A stretch of 64,000 bases of DNA from Taeniopygia guttata (Eukaryota > Chordata > Aves > Passeriformes > Estrildidae), in NCBI RefSeq assembly GCF_048771995.1, contig NC_133043.1, positions 9,752,501 through 9,816,500 on the forward strand, given 5' to 3'. Made by a program: the position numbers and the translations under genes. Below, in pieces: positions 33,701-42,986 of the stretch; positions within the stretch are counted from its first letter, which is position 1, and every line of letters begins with the position of its first letter. The notes under the pieces were generated by a model, which saw nothing but the letters and a program-made list of their open reading frames with translations, was not told where the DNA came from and searched no databases.

Positions 33701-36185
33701 AAAGAAGCCCACCTCCATGCCTTGGTATTATCTTCTTGCTTTCCCCACTTCTCTTCCTCTTAACAAACATTATTGTCTCCCACAACCATAGCTGCTGTTT
33801 GGAGAGATGGAGGGGGCTGATCCCAACCCTCCATCCTACCCATCAGGCCTTTCCCAAGCCTTTGGGAAATCTCCCAGGACCTGTGCTCTTTCCCCAGCCC
33901 TCCAGCAGTCAATCCATCCAAACCAGTGCTATTGAGCTGGGAGGGTCTTTGCTCTCCTTTTCCCAGAGCCCATGTGCCCCAGAGCACTGGGAGTGGGACA
34001 CTTCAGGGAGGGAAGGACCACAGGAGTGTGAGAGTCCCAGACAAAATATAGGGGCTCAGGCCTTGGGCAAGCCCTGCTCCTCTTCCCCCTGGCCCATCAG
34101 TGCTCCATCACTTTGACAAGGGTTTCCAGGCGTAACTGGTGCAGGAAAGTCACCTTTGCTTCCTGGCAAGTCCTTCTCTCTGAAAGCCCATCTCCTTTTT
34201 AGTTTAGGATCTGGCCATTCCTCTGGCCTCTCTTTCCCATCTGAAAAGGAAAGAGAGGCTGAGCTCATCACACAGCACATTTTAGTCCTCCTCAGTACTC
34301 AGAGGAAGCAAATTTGAGCCACGTGCCCCATGTCTAGAAAACAAAATTATCACACATCCTGATGTACTGTATTCTCTGGGAGTCTTTGATGAAATGAGAG
34401 TAGAACTGGTTAAGAGAACACTGTGTGTGTGTGTGGTTGGGGAATAGGAGAGCATGGGTTGGCATGAGTGTCATGAAGGACAGAGGGATGGGTGTCATGT
34501 GTAAGAAATATCCACAATCCCATTTTGTTTGACTGTGCTGTCAGTGCCCCAGCAACATTAGAGCCTTGTGTCTGACCATACTGTCAGTGTCAGAGTAGGG
34601 GAGCATGAGAGTGGCCTCATTGTCCCTGAGGGGGGAGAGTCTTACTCTATTGCCAGAGCAAGCCTTGACAAATCCAGTTATTTCCTGCTTTTCTCATTTC
34701 CCACAGACCTTCCAGTGCTACGGTCCTACAAAGGTAAGCATAGGTGAGATGAGGAAGTGAGTACTCAAGAGCCTGTGTGCAGCTCTGGAAAACACACCCA
34801 ACCCCCTCAGACAGCTCTTTGGAGAAGAACACACTCAGGGAAGGGTGGTTGGATGACTTTTTTTGCTGTTACGTGCTGCCCAAGGCCTGCCTGTGTTTGT
34901 CAGGAGCCCTCTCAGCTGTGGGGAACAGGCACAGCTGGCTTTTCCTACCTCTGATTTGGCTCTTGGGCCTCTCAGGAAAAGTGTCTGGAGCTGATCTTGC
35001 TCCACAGCAGGAGCAGCTCCTTCTCCTTTCAATCAGAATTGAGCTGGAGGACCTCAGTTTGTGACATTGCACCTTGCTTGAGTCCTACCAGGGGTTCCTC
35101 CCATCCTCTGCTGAAAGCTGAGGCAAGAAACATTTCCTTGTGGCAGAGCACACAACAAATCCATGTGCAAGCAGGATCGTACACTGGTGCTCTCCTGTTA
35201 TTGAGGGAAAAAATGCTTAAAACTCAAAAATCCCCTTCAGACTTTGGCAAGGAGTTAATCCAAACCTAATTCCAGCTGCTGCCAACTCCTGGTCCTTTTC
35301 CTCAGGCCACCCCCTCCAGCAATGCAGAGATGGAGGCAGAGGAAGCTGAGCACCACAGCCTCCTCCTTGGAGCTGCCTGCTGCAGTCCCAGGAGCACTGC
35401 AGAAGTGCCTTGAGGCATTTGGTGTGTGCTGGTTGCCACCCTCTCTGCCAGGAAGGGACATAACAGGAGGGGAGGGAGAAGCTTGAAGTGTCCCAAGACG
35501 AGAACGCACCTGAGCATGGAGGTGGGGGAAGGGAAGGACAAATGAGAGAGGGATGAAGGCAGAGGTTCAGAAAAGCAGAGTTCATGTTTTCTGCTCATCA
35601 TGGCCTGACTTGACCATTGCAGGAGATGTCATCCTGGATGCTGACACGGCTCATCCCAGATTGGAAATCTCTGCGGATGGGAGGAGAGTGAAAGATACTG
35701 GTGTCATCCGATTCGTGTTCAGAAATGAGAAGAGATTTGATTCCCATCTGTTTGTGTTGGCAAAGGAAGGATACACTTCTGGGAAACACTATTGGGAAGT
35801 AAATGTTGGGACAAGAAGAAACTGGGCCTTGGGTATTGCCTGTGAATCTGTGACTCGCAAAGGGACTTTGACTCTGTGTCCTGAGAACGGCTTCTGGGTT
35901 ATTGCGTGTGTAGATGGGCAAGATTATTTGGCCTGCACGAATCCTTGGACCTGTCTGACTGTGACTGGCTGTTTGTCAAAGATTGGGATCTTCTTGAACA
36001 TCCCAGCCAAGCAGGTTTCTTTTTATGATGTCTTTAGGGCAGTAGCTTTGTACACTTTCAGCATTGCTGAGGGCAGCAGCCGGGAAGGAAAATTCCTTCC
36101 TTTCTTCTCTACAGGCCTTGCTGCTTCTGAGGCTGACACTGAGCCACTAGAAATATTGCCATTTTCTGATGATGATGATGAGTAG
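24726..36185 (+). CDS. Butyrophilin-like gene with eight coiled-coil exons and B30.2 domain; Ig exons disrupted
   Basis: Butyrophilins are type I membrane proteins of the B7/CD80-like Ig superfamily that tune T-cell responses; many carry a cytosolic B30.2 domain. Exons read here: signal 24726-24786; IgV 25314-25672 (broken); IgC 26919-27192 (broken); transmembrane 27537-27623; coiled coils 28658-28810, 29086-29253, 29593-29760, 30151-30315, 30995-31159, 31905-32069, 32798-32962, 33303-33437; 27-nt exon 34707-34733; PRY-SPRY 35623-36185. Every internal junction outside the Ig exons is phase 1. Joining the signal exon directly to the transmembrane exon gives 2022 nt, or 673 residues plus stop. 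The IgV exon has a one-base deletion and a TGA; the IgC exon has a TGA and an off-phase end. As a full Ig receptor it is a pseudogene; as an Ig-less protein it would be intact. I cannot name an ortholog; BTN1A1-like or ERMAP-like labels are possible. Confidence 0.8.
25314..25672 (+). pseudogene. Butyrophilin-like exon 2: IgV domain, disrupted
   Basis: It opens after TTTCAG with the family-like NFELTSPENVVRIVGQD. At about 25394-25396, where the first IgV cysteine should fall, one base is missing: the frame reads CTC CTT GCA, while the continuing domain frame needs TGC at 25396. In that second frame the tryptophan after the conserved EVQ is TGA (25441-25443). The rest is clean: DIYTYRQFGGEPMQKHHGRT, then PADEGMYSCTVIS with the second cysteine. 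The exon is 359 nt; one restored base would give the normal phase-1 exit. Two independent lesions argue against a sequencing slip. Confidence 0.8.
26110..26420 (-). mobile_element. CR1 LINE 3' fragment (minus) between the two Ig exons
   Basis: Read on the plus strand it is a CR1 tail in reverse: AGAATGGCGGAATCAGGGAA, GGACCTTAAAGAATTTCTCA, CCATGGGCAGGAAC, CAACCTGGCCTTGAACCCTT, AGAATTTCTTCCTAAAATCG. The order and wording match the reverse complement of the CR1 3' end. Confidence 0.85.
26919..27192 (+). pseudogene. Butyrophilin-like exon 3: IgC domain, disrupted
   Basis: It is entered in phase 1 after CTTTAAAG and encodes LKLGCRSHRWFPEPVVQW, the classic butyrophilin IgC pattern (GCxSxxWxPEPxVxW). 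An in-frame TGA at 27095-27097 interrupts the F strand; the same frame then continues VTVTGKQVGKFICQILNPPG with the second cysteine. The exon ends CTCAG/GTGAGT in phase 2, whereas the next exon is entered in phase 1, which suggests a further small indel. Confidence 0.75.
27537..27623 (+). CDS. Butyrophilin-like exon 4: transmembrane segment
   Basis: An 87-nt exon in phase 1 to phase 1. It encodes a membrane span within SWIQLSLFLLALAAGSVLIF followed by Q at a GTAAGG donor. An upstream AAAG acceptor ending at 27521 would add five codons in the same frame. It can be joined in frame directly to exon 1. Confidence 0.85.
28658..28810 (+). CDS. Coiled-coil exon CC1 (51 codons, type A intron)
   Basis: Phase 1 to 1; acceptor TTTTTTCACAG, donor GTGAGC. 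Encodes RRVDSLETVWLKNHQQLYQK then IQTLQEAFQNEQESTRHDIQ and LLRTHLEKEL, a regular amphipathic helix with no helix breakers. It is the first unit of the array just inside the membrane and the shortest of the upstream units. Confidence 0.85.
29086..29253 (+). CDS. Coiled-coil exon CC2 (56 codons, type B intron)
   Basis: Phase 1 to 1; acceptor TTTCTTTATAG, donor GTGAGC. Contains LESMWKKDLQEVSKQVQTLQ and QRDLQMIRTVLKDELG. Homologous to CC1 and CC3-CC8. The preceding intron shares the GAATTTAAATCAGG block with the introns before CC5-CC7. Confidence 0.85.
29593..29760 (+). CDS. Coiled-coil exon CC3 (56 codons, type A intron)
   Basis: Phase 1 to 1; acceptor TTTTTTGCAG, donor GTGAGC. Contains WQNDLLQLSQQIQTLKRTFQ and QRDLLMTRTDLENKLG. 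The upstream intron resembles that before CC1 and CC8 (GTGACACCAGTCTTTTTT). Confidence 0.85.
30151..30315 (+). CDS. Coiled-coil exon CC4 (55 codons, type B intron)
   Basis: Phase 1 to 1; acceptor TTCTTCTCAG, donor GTAAAC. Contains LESRLEKDHHEISKEIQILQ and QRDLQMIRIHLEHELG. One codon shorter than CC2 and CC3 near its start. Confidence 0.85.
30995..31159 (+). CDS. Coiled-coil exon CC5 (55 codons, recent tandem unit 1)
   Basis: Phase 1 to 1; acceptor CTTCACAG, donor GTAAGC. Contains MESMWKKDLLQLSQQMQTLQ, EAFQNMEVSTQRDLETVRAD and MKNELG. Nearly identical to CC6 and CC7, including flanking intron. Confidence 0.9.
31905..32069 (+). CDS. Coiled-coil exon CC6 (55 codons, recent tandem unit 2)
   Basis: Phase 1 to 1, offset exactly 910 bp from CC5. 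It differs from CC5 at only four residues (A to T in ENxRT, V to G in MExST, V to I in ETxR and A to T in RxDM). Confidence 0.9.
32798..32962 (+). CDS. Coiled-coil exon CC7 (55 codons, recent tandem unit 3)
   Basis: Phase 1 to 1, offset 893 bp from CC6. Identical to CC5/CC6 through the central helix; differs near the end (QLDLQMIRADKKNELG). The final part resembles CC2/CC4 (LQMIR), which hints at exchange between units. Confidence 0.9.
33303..33437 (+). CDS. Coiled-coil exon CC8 (45 codons, C-terminally shortened, type A intron)
   Basis: Phase 1 to 1; acceptor CTCTTACAG, donor GTGAAC. Contains VLESMQLMDIQQISQEIQTL then EETLQTILGSTKYDLG. About ten codons of the usual unit end are absent, yet the phase is kept. 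Confidence 0.8.
34707..34733 (+). CDS. 27-nt mini-exon before B30.2
   Basis: Acceptor TTTCCCACAG, donor GTAAGC, phase 1 to 1. Encodes DLPVLRSYK. Very short exons of this kind (21-27 nt) sit between the transmembrane region and the B30.2 exon in butyrophilin genes. Confidence 0.75.
35623..36185 (+). CDS. Butyrophilin-like terminal exon: intact PRY-SPRY (B30.2) domain
   Basis: Entered in phase 1 after ACCATTGCAG and open for 187 codons to TAG. PRY: DVILDADTAHPRLEISADGR. SPRY: SGKHYWEVNVGTRRNWALGI, ENGFWVIACVDGQ, IGIFLNIPAKQVSFYDV and LYTFSIAEG. The three B30.2 landmark motifs (LDPDTAHP-, WEVE- and LDYE-like) appear as LDADTAHP, WEVN and FLNI. The protein ends with a short acidic tail (FSDDDDE). 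In BTN3A1 this domain binds phosphoantigens; whether this one binds a ligand cannot be told from sequence alone. Confidence 0.92.
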
Positions 36186-36689
36186 TTTACTCTGCATTTC
36201 AAAGGTCAATACTGTGATTGAATCACATTGTAATCAGGCTGCTGATTTGTGTCTTCCAAACAAAAGTATTGAAGGAGAGGGCAAATCTGTCATCGTGGTC
36301 GGCTTTCTAAATTATGCATCAGAACGAAAAGTTTTTTGAGGGAAATTTTATGTTGTCAAGAAAAATAATTTTTCTTTCATGGTAGTATGAAAAAAGCACT
36401 TCCTGTGGATTGTGAATTTTCCTGAAAAATTACTCTATTGGGATGGTTTTTTTGATCTCATACAATTTTTGGGTTTTTTTTTTTTGTTTGTTTGTTTTGT
36501 GTCTGGGGTGGTTGCTGACCTGCCTCTGCCCCCCAGTCTCCCTGACTTTGGGATCATTGGGATGAATGAGAGCTGGACCAGGGTTTCCAGTGAGAATTGG
36601 GGGCAGAGTGAGGAGCAGCTCCTTCCTTCTGGCCAGGCTTTTTGGCTGGCTGGGCCCCTAGTTTCTCTGACTAGAGATACTATTGCTTT
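36186..36689. other. 3' flank of the butyrophilin-like gene
   Basis: Probably contains its 3' untranslated region. No AATAAA was noticed in the first 300 bp. A T-rich/TTTG tract lies at 36474-36500. A short chance open frame at 36412-36780 shows no motif. Confidence 0.5.
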
Positions 36690-37540
36690 GTTGGTTTTGC
36701 CTGTTTATTTTTGTTTCTTTTCCTTCCTCTGTTTTTTCTGGATCAATATTTGTGTATCTCCTGGAAGTTGCCGCCCTTAGGCATTCTGCAGATGCAGTCA
36801 GAGTCTCACGAGGTTCTTATTTCACCTCATAAAGTTTAGAGCAATTGATTTCCCTTGGCATTGCATGTTTAAGCCAAATAATATCCATTTTTGATATTTT
36901 CCCAGGAAATCCTTCCCTTCCCTGGTATTGGGGTCCCAATGGGGGTCCAAGGAGGGAAAGTACTCTTCAAGAGTTCCTGGTAGCCTGCCCTCTGTGTCTG
37001 TACTGTTCACCTCCCTCCTAGCAGTCTGGAGTTTCTGTAGAATCGACTAGATTATCTAGCAGAACCTGTATATCCAGTCTGTCTGGATCTCGAGAATGGT
37101 TTCAAATACTTTAGGTAGTCTCTCCAGATCTTCTCTATAGAGAAGAGGTGAGGCATCTCACCCACACCTCAAGATCAATTGAAAGAGAAAGGTACTTTTA
37201 CCATTACCAGGCCATGAGAGACTTTCTGTTTACCCCAGGTTCACCCCAACACTGGCCACTCCTTTTGCAGTTTCAGATGGTTTTCCAAATAAAAGAATAA
37301 ATCCACATAAGGCAATTAATTCCATTTCCTTCTCTCTCTCCCTAAACTAAGGTACCATTCTCTGGCCACTTAGCCTGGTGGTTTAGCTGGTATACTGGCC
37401 ACCACTGATGGCAATGTTGGATTAGTCTAGGTTTCCTTGGTGGGTCTCCTCCTATCTGTTTCCAGTTTTTCAATATACATTTCAATAGAGAATTGAAATT
37501 TCCCACTTGAATTTTAGAAGAAACCGGCCCCATTTTCAAT
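36690..37540 (-). mobile_element. Decayed endogenous retrovirus gag fragment (matrix-capsid, gamma/epsilon-like)
   Basis: On the minus strand, an open piece at 37539-37342 has a Met-Gly near its start, an ILKNWK helix and a WPENGT motif, like the matrix of gammaretrovirus-type Gag. Further along (about 37010-36822 and 36820-36690) are pieces resembling capsid, including a DPNT...EGK region and a EPRET...YTNIDPE region. Stop codons and frame changes separate the pieces, so no functional Gag is encoded. It lies just beyond the butyrophilin-like stop codon, on the opposite strand. Family-level naming is from memory. Confidence 0.65.
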
Positions 37541-37699
37541 AATTACAATTATACAAGCTATTATATCTGAAAGTTAAAATGGTATTTCTGGGTTTGTAAT
37601 GGGAGGGGGAGTAGGGAAGAGAAAGGAGACTGCCAAACCAGCAATCACTAAAACTGACACAAGAGGGTGCTTCAAGTCCACAAATGAGATCTCAGCCAC

Positions 37700-37850
37700 G
37701 CACACAAACTGAAGGAGTGCTGGAATCATCTGTCCAGGGAGGTGGTGGAATCACCACCCCTAAACATGTTTTAAAAAAGACTGGACATGGCACTGTCAGT
37801 TATTGTTCCCTGTCAATGAAGTGAATTCCAGTGATCTGAGGGGTAGGTCT
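37700..37850 (+). mobile_element. CR1 LINE fragment (plus), diverged
   Basis: CR1-like wording: GTCCAGGGAGGTGGTGGAAT, CACCACCCCTAAACATGTTT, AAAGACTGGACATGGCACTG, then AGTGATCTGAGGGGTAGG. It fits the 3' portion of a diverged CR1 copy. Confidence 0.65.
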
Positions 37851-40800
37851 GATAATTAGAGTCTGTGATGTACACAAGAGTAGAAAGATCACCCAGCAGC
37901 TGGCACAAAGAAGAAACTAGAAGAAACTGTCTAGGAGAATTTTCATCTGCAATGATTTCTGCAGGCTGCAAGACTCAAATGATAACTTGAAAAAAAGTGT
38001 TCAGTAGCATTCAGCATTGGACTTATTGCTAAAATAATTTATTAATGCTATATTGCTTCTCTGAACTTGGGATGTGCTAGTAAACAAGTGTGTCATTACA
38101 ATTCACATAGAGCTGTGCAGTGTGCTCCATATTCTTCTCCTTCTCTCCAGAAAGAAGCTGAATGATACCTCTGGAACTTGCACTTAAAATTAGCCATAGT
38201 AACTCACTGATTTGTTTGAACATATCCTCCAGCAAATAGATCCTCCATCAAATCATAACTTCACCTCAGAGCAATTAAACCCGTGGAACAGGACTTCACT
38301 CAAATACATTTACTGCTCTAATCCTGCCTTTGCCATATGCTGATTTCCCCCAGAGGGAGGAAGTCTGAGTACCATGCAAGATTTTCCAAATAGAATAATA
38401 AATGAGTGGGTGTTTGAGCTCTGAAAGGATGTGAAGCCCTGAAGCTGGTGTAGCTGATTTGGTATTTTACTTGCATAGAGTAACCCCAACATTTTCCAGC
38501 ATGTTTTCAGCTTGGAAACCTGTGTGTGCTTATGCAAAACATTGCCAAGAACAAATGAAGGTGAAGCACATATGACAAATTAATGAACAGATGAGGCCTC
38601 TGCTATTCCACTTTCCCAGCTGTGGAAGGTTTTACTAATTTTTAAGGACAGTAATTAACATGTTTCTGCTGGAGGCACCCTAGGAAGGGGAACCTGTGCC
38701 CAGACTCTCTTGCCTGACATGGTCAGGGCTGTTGGTAGCCAAACCAGACACTCCTCACAAGGACACATTGCCCTGCTCCTGCCATAAACCAGCTTATTTA
38801 CCCTGGTCAGATGCAAGGGGATGTTATTTGGACGCTTTTCTGTGCAAGGAGACTGCAGAAGGACTGGCAAAGGACTGTGGTCAAAAAGAAGGTTAATGCT
38901 CCATCAGTGATGCACCTCAAGACTGCAGTTCAATGTGGGGAAGCTGGTCATGGAGAGGGGAAAACTCATTTTTCTTCTACTGCTAATAGGTAGCTTGATT
39001 TCCAGACACAGGGTGTCTCTGGGCATCAGTATTTCAGTTATATATTCAGTATTCACCTGTGAAAATTGCAGAGAGCTGCTCCCACAGGCCTGGGGTGGTC
39101 CTGGATGTGTGTCCAGCTCCTGTTTAAGTAAAAGCAGCATGGTCTGTGGCTGCTCCAGCCTGATCCTTTAAGAAACCCCGAAATTCAAAATTTTTCCTGC
39201 CCTTCCCCCAGTCCACTCTCTGGGAACCTCTTCTGTGCTTTCAGTCACTTGCAGAGAAGGCTGCAGGAAGTCTCAAGCTCAACCAACTCCCTTAATCTAA
39301 AAATATGAGGCACGTAATTGCTGTCACCACTTGTAACAACCTTAAACCTGTGCATAGTTAACCAGTGGCTTTAATGGGGCAGCTCTCCATTTAGATTATG
39401 TTCCTGATACTTGTCATTGCTTCATTACTCACTTCACAGTTTTCCTGCACTTTGATACCAAATGATCCTTTGCTCTCAAGGACACAGAGAACATGTTTCT
39501 GTGAAGCATGTGATAATCTCACTTACAGACACAATTTGCTTTATGAAAGGCCATGCCACCTCCAGAGATCAGGCTAGTAAGGAGAAGTAGGGGGGAAAAT
39601 GTGCAAAAATTGGCTTTAGTAAATTTTTATGGTGATGAATTTATATATATTGTGATGAAAGGGAAAAGATTGATATACTCCAGCTAGTAGTATATACTTC
39701 ATTAACATTATTAGGCAAAATTACTTAAAACTTCAACAATATCAAGTGCTAGTCCCTGCCCAGAGTAGTATCACAGCACTTATAATCACCATTAATTGCC
39801 AGACCATATGCTTGCAGACATGTAGTAGAAGTGACATCACTCTAAAGAACTCAGATGTATATGTTTATTTATATGTCACTCAATTTCCTAAATAGTTGAT
39901 GTACAGACAGATGACTCTTCAACTAACTAAAGATGACAAGAAGGGTATTTATTGCAGTGCTGGACACATGTGGAATCATTTCAAAATACATGTGCAAGGA
40001 GTTGCAGACTCCTGCTTTCTATTTATACAGAAAAGGTTTTACATATCTAAGCAGTTTCTAAGGACACATAATACATAATCATTACCTGCCCACTTCGTAT
40101 TATAATCAGCTGAACATCCACTATGGCTGTGTGATTGTACTCCCTTAGCTGGGTCAGTGGGATTTTAAAATAAGGGAGTGGGCGTATGGGAAGAAAAAAG
40201 CCATCTTCCTCATGGAGAACTCTTCACCCATGGCCAGTTGGCCAGGACTTTTTGATCTGCTGGTCATGGTCCAAACGTCTCCTAACTGTTTGATTATTCT
40301 TAAGGCAAGGTATTTCTATGGCCTCTGCTCCTTCACAATTGCTGTTCCTGTCACTTCTTGCTTCTCCTTCCTAATGTATTTGTCACTCTTTAACTAAGGT
40401 ACTAGATTCTTACCTGGGGCTTATCTTGTTTGTATGCACAAAAATCCATTTCTAGTTTCTCCCTTGAATTCCTTTCCCCTGTATAATTTTCTGTGTATTT
40501 AAGGGGGCATCTGCAAATCCAGTCCCAGACCAGAACTCCCCTGCTGTTGGCAAGCACAAAATGAAAACATGTTGTCTGCCCCAAAAAGGTTTGCAAGGTT
40601 ATATTTTTGTAAAAGTAAATCCATTTTCCTCAACTTTGTTTTTCATTCTGAGGTGGTAAGTTAATATATTCTGCTGTTTAGTTGTGAGTTAGATGCTAGA
40701 GTCATTTGAAGAGTATGAAAGAGGGTAAAAAACACTGTAACAATCTTCTAAAAACTTAAAATAAGCAGGTTTTGTGACCTAGCAGAATAATTCAGAGAGA

Positions 40801-41415
40801 ATCAAGTGACACATGGCAGAGGTAAGACATCTGATGAATGGCTTCAGTACAGGAGGGCAGATAATGTCAACATCATTTGCAAGTAATTTTTTTTGTACAT
40901 GGCTGGCATAAAATCTGCAGCAATCTAGCATTTCAACATGCTCCTTGGGACAAATGGGCAGCAAAAGCAGATGCTTTAATATTCAACCAGCAGCACTTCT
41001 ACTGTACCTAATTAATTTATATAAAAGATCTATCTCCTGGAGAGAGAGTGTGAAAACCACCATATAGCTGGCATGTTGCTGAAAGAACTGATCTGCAATT
41101 TTTCTGATTTTCTAAGTGTGAGTTTATTGCTGGGCTGGACACACCAAGGTAGGGCAGGCAATTCAAAACTGGCTCAGAAGGTAAGGCAAGCTATGGCAGA
41201 GTCCAAGTATTTGTCATTCTCTGGGACAGTTTCTAGTTCACGGACAGAAAATAATCACTTGATGGGTGCTTGTTCTAGTCTGCAAACCAAGCTGTTTGTC
41301 TAATTTTGTTCTTTATAGACAGGTATGCTCATAATCCAAAAATTGCCTACCAGATTTAGCACTAATTAATTGCAATGCTGTTGCATGTAGGTAAAGCCTT
41401 ATAAAATAAGAGCCT
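37851..41415. other. Gene-free stretch
   Basis: AT-rich with only short scattered open frames, none showing a domain or splice context. No repeats beyond small A/T tracts were recognised. Confidence 0.5.
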
Positions 41416-41747
41416 TGTTACCCTTGTAAAATCATGGCTGAGGCTTGGTACTTCAGCTAAGTACGGCTAACAGCTGGCCTGACAAGTAACTGTGAGGAAG
41501 GAATTTGTAATGGTGAGAACCATCCTTGTACCAATGAAAAGGAATGTAAAGATCTTTAGGGAAGAAAGTTTTGATGAGCACACTCTAGCAACTACTAACC
41601 AATGAACTGGGTACCAACAAGTTACTAACCAATTGGAATTATACATGTTGCTTTTAGAAAATTGTATATATGTAAATGTTAAAACTCTGCTGACTATTTG
41701 ATTACTTGAATGAAGAGCCTGAGAGTTCAAATCTCTGTGTCTCTACA
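41416..41747 (+). mobile_element. Possible solo LTR (plus)
   Basis: About 332 bp bounded by TGTTACCC and CTCTACA, with several CCAAT-like motifs (ACCAATGAAC, ACCAATTGGA), a TATA-like TGTATATATG and a U5-like end (AGTTCAAATCTCTGTGTCTC). This is the ordering of an avian retroviral LTR. No matching target duplication was found, so the borders are provisional. Confidence 0.45.
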
Positions 41748-42953
41748 TTTTTCTCTGGCTGCTAAATGATTTTTATTGTATTTCATTTTATTCAATAACC
41801 TTATCACAGACTTTAAATGAATTGATCTCCTGCATTCCCTCCTCAGACAGAAGCTGGTGAGGTCTCAATTTTTCAAATAGGCTTCACTTACAGTTGCAGA
41901 AACCTTTGAAAACTGAGGCTGCTTTCCTTCCCCCATGTGCAGTTCCAGAGAGCAAATGGAATGCAGTTGTATGAGGAACACAGCCCAAAGCTTTTCAATT
42001 AAAAGTTCCTATTTCCAGAGCTGGAAAAAGTATTTTGTCAGTGGAATAAGTACAGAGCAAAGCAATGGCTTTCCATTTTATTTGATCCAATAATCTGAGG
42101 TTCAGTCCCAAGCAATACCCTTGCTCTGCTTGTGTTGTGGTTCAGCATTGCACCATCTACTTCCAGCCTGCTCGGAACTGAACCAATAACACAGAATGGG
42201 AAAAAGCACATTACTGATTGTAATGTGGGGGATGTATCCTACTTTATATAGCTCTTTGAAATTATTAAAAACGAAGAAGCAGTGAGTTTTAATTTGGCAC
42301 TTTTGGGTAAAATGTGGACTGTCTTTGTTTTCTTTAGTCAGCTATAATTGTGTATCCATGTGTTTCTTTGCTGCTGCTTGGAAAGAGTCATATTTTTATG
42401 GGAACATAACCCATTTTCTCTTTATTGTAATTGTTTTGAAATAAGAAGTAATCATCCAGGACTGAACAACTTGCTCTACCAAAAATTTTGTTCTCAATCC
42501 CAGTAAATTGCTTTGAGAATTGAACAAAGCTCTGCTCAATCATGCAAGATATCCATTCCAAAGAACTCCAGGAAAGTAAACCTGCCTTAGCCCATTGAAA
42601 TAATCTTTTTTACTCCTCAAAGATAAAACTGTAAGAGCATGATTCCAAATGCACAGGAATCTGCACTCAATGAAGAAATTAGTTTAATAAAACAGCTTCA
42701 TGTTCCTCATCTAAATCCCCTAACCTGACAAGTGTTTAACTTTTAATTTACTACTAATAGAGCAATTCTGCTCTGCTAGAACCCTCCCTCTATGGGATTT
42801 GTGTTTTTCAGTTAGGGATGAAGCTGTTGAGCTCTTCTGGAGGGACCTGCATGGGAAGGCAGAGTGGAGAGGATGAAGCATAAAACAGGAGCCACTCACT
42901 TGTGCTTTTTCTGTCGAGATAACGTCTTTGCCTTCCTCCTGACCTCCCATCTT

Positions 42954-42986
<33 letters not shown>

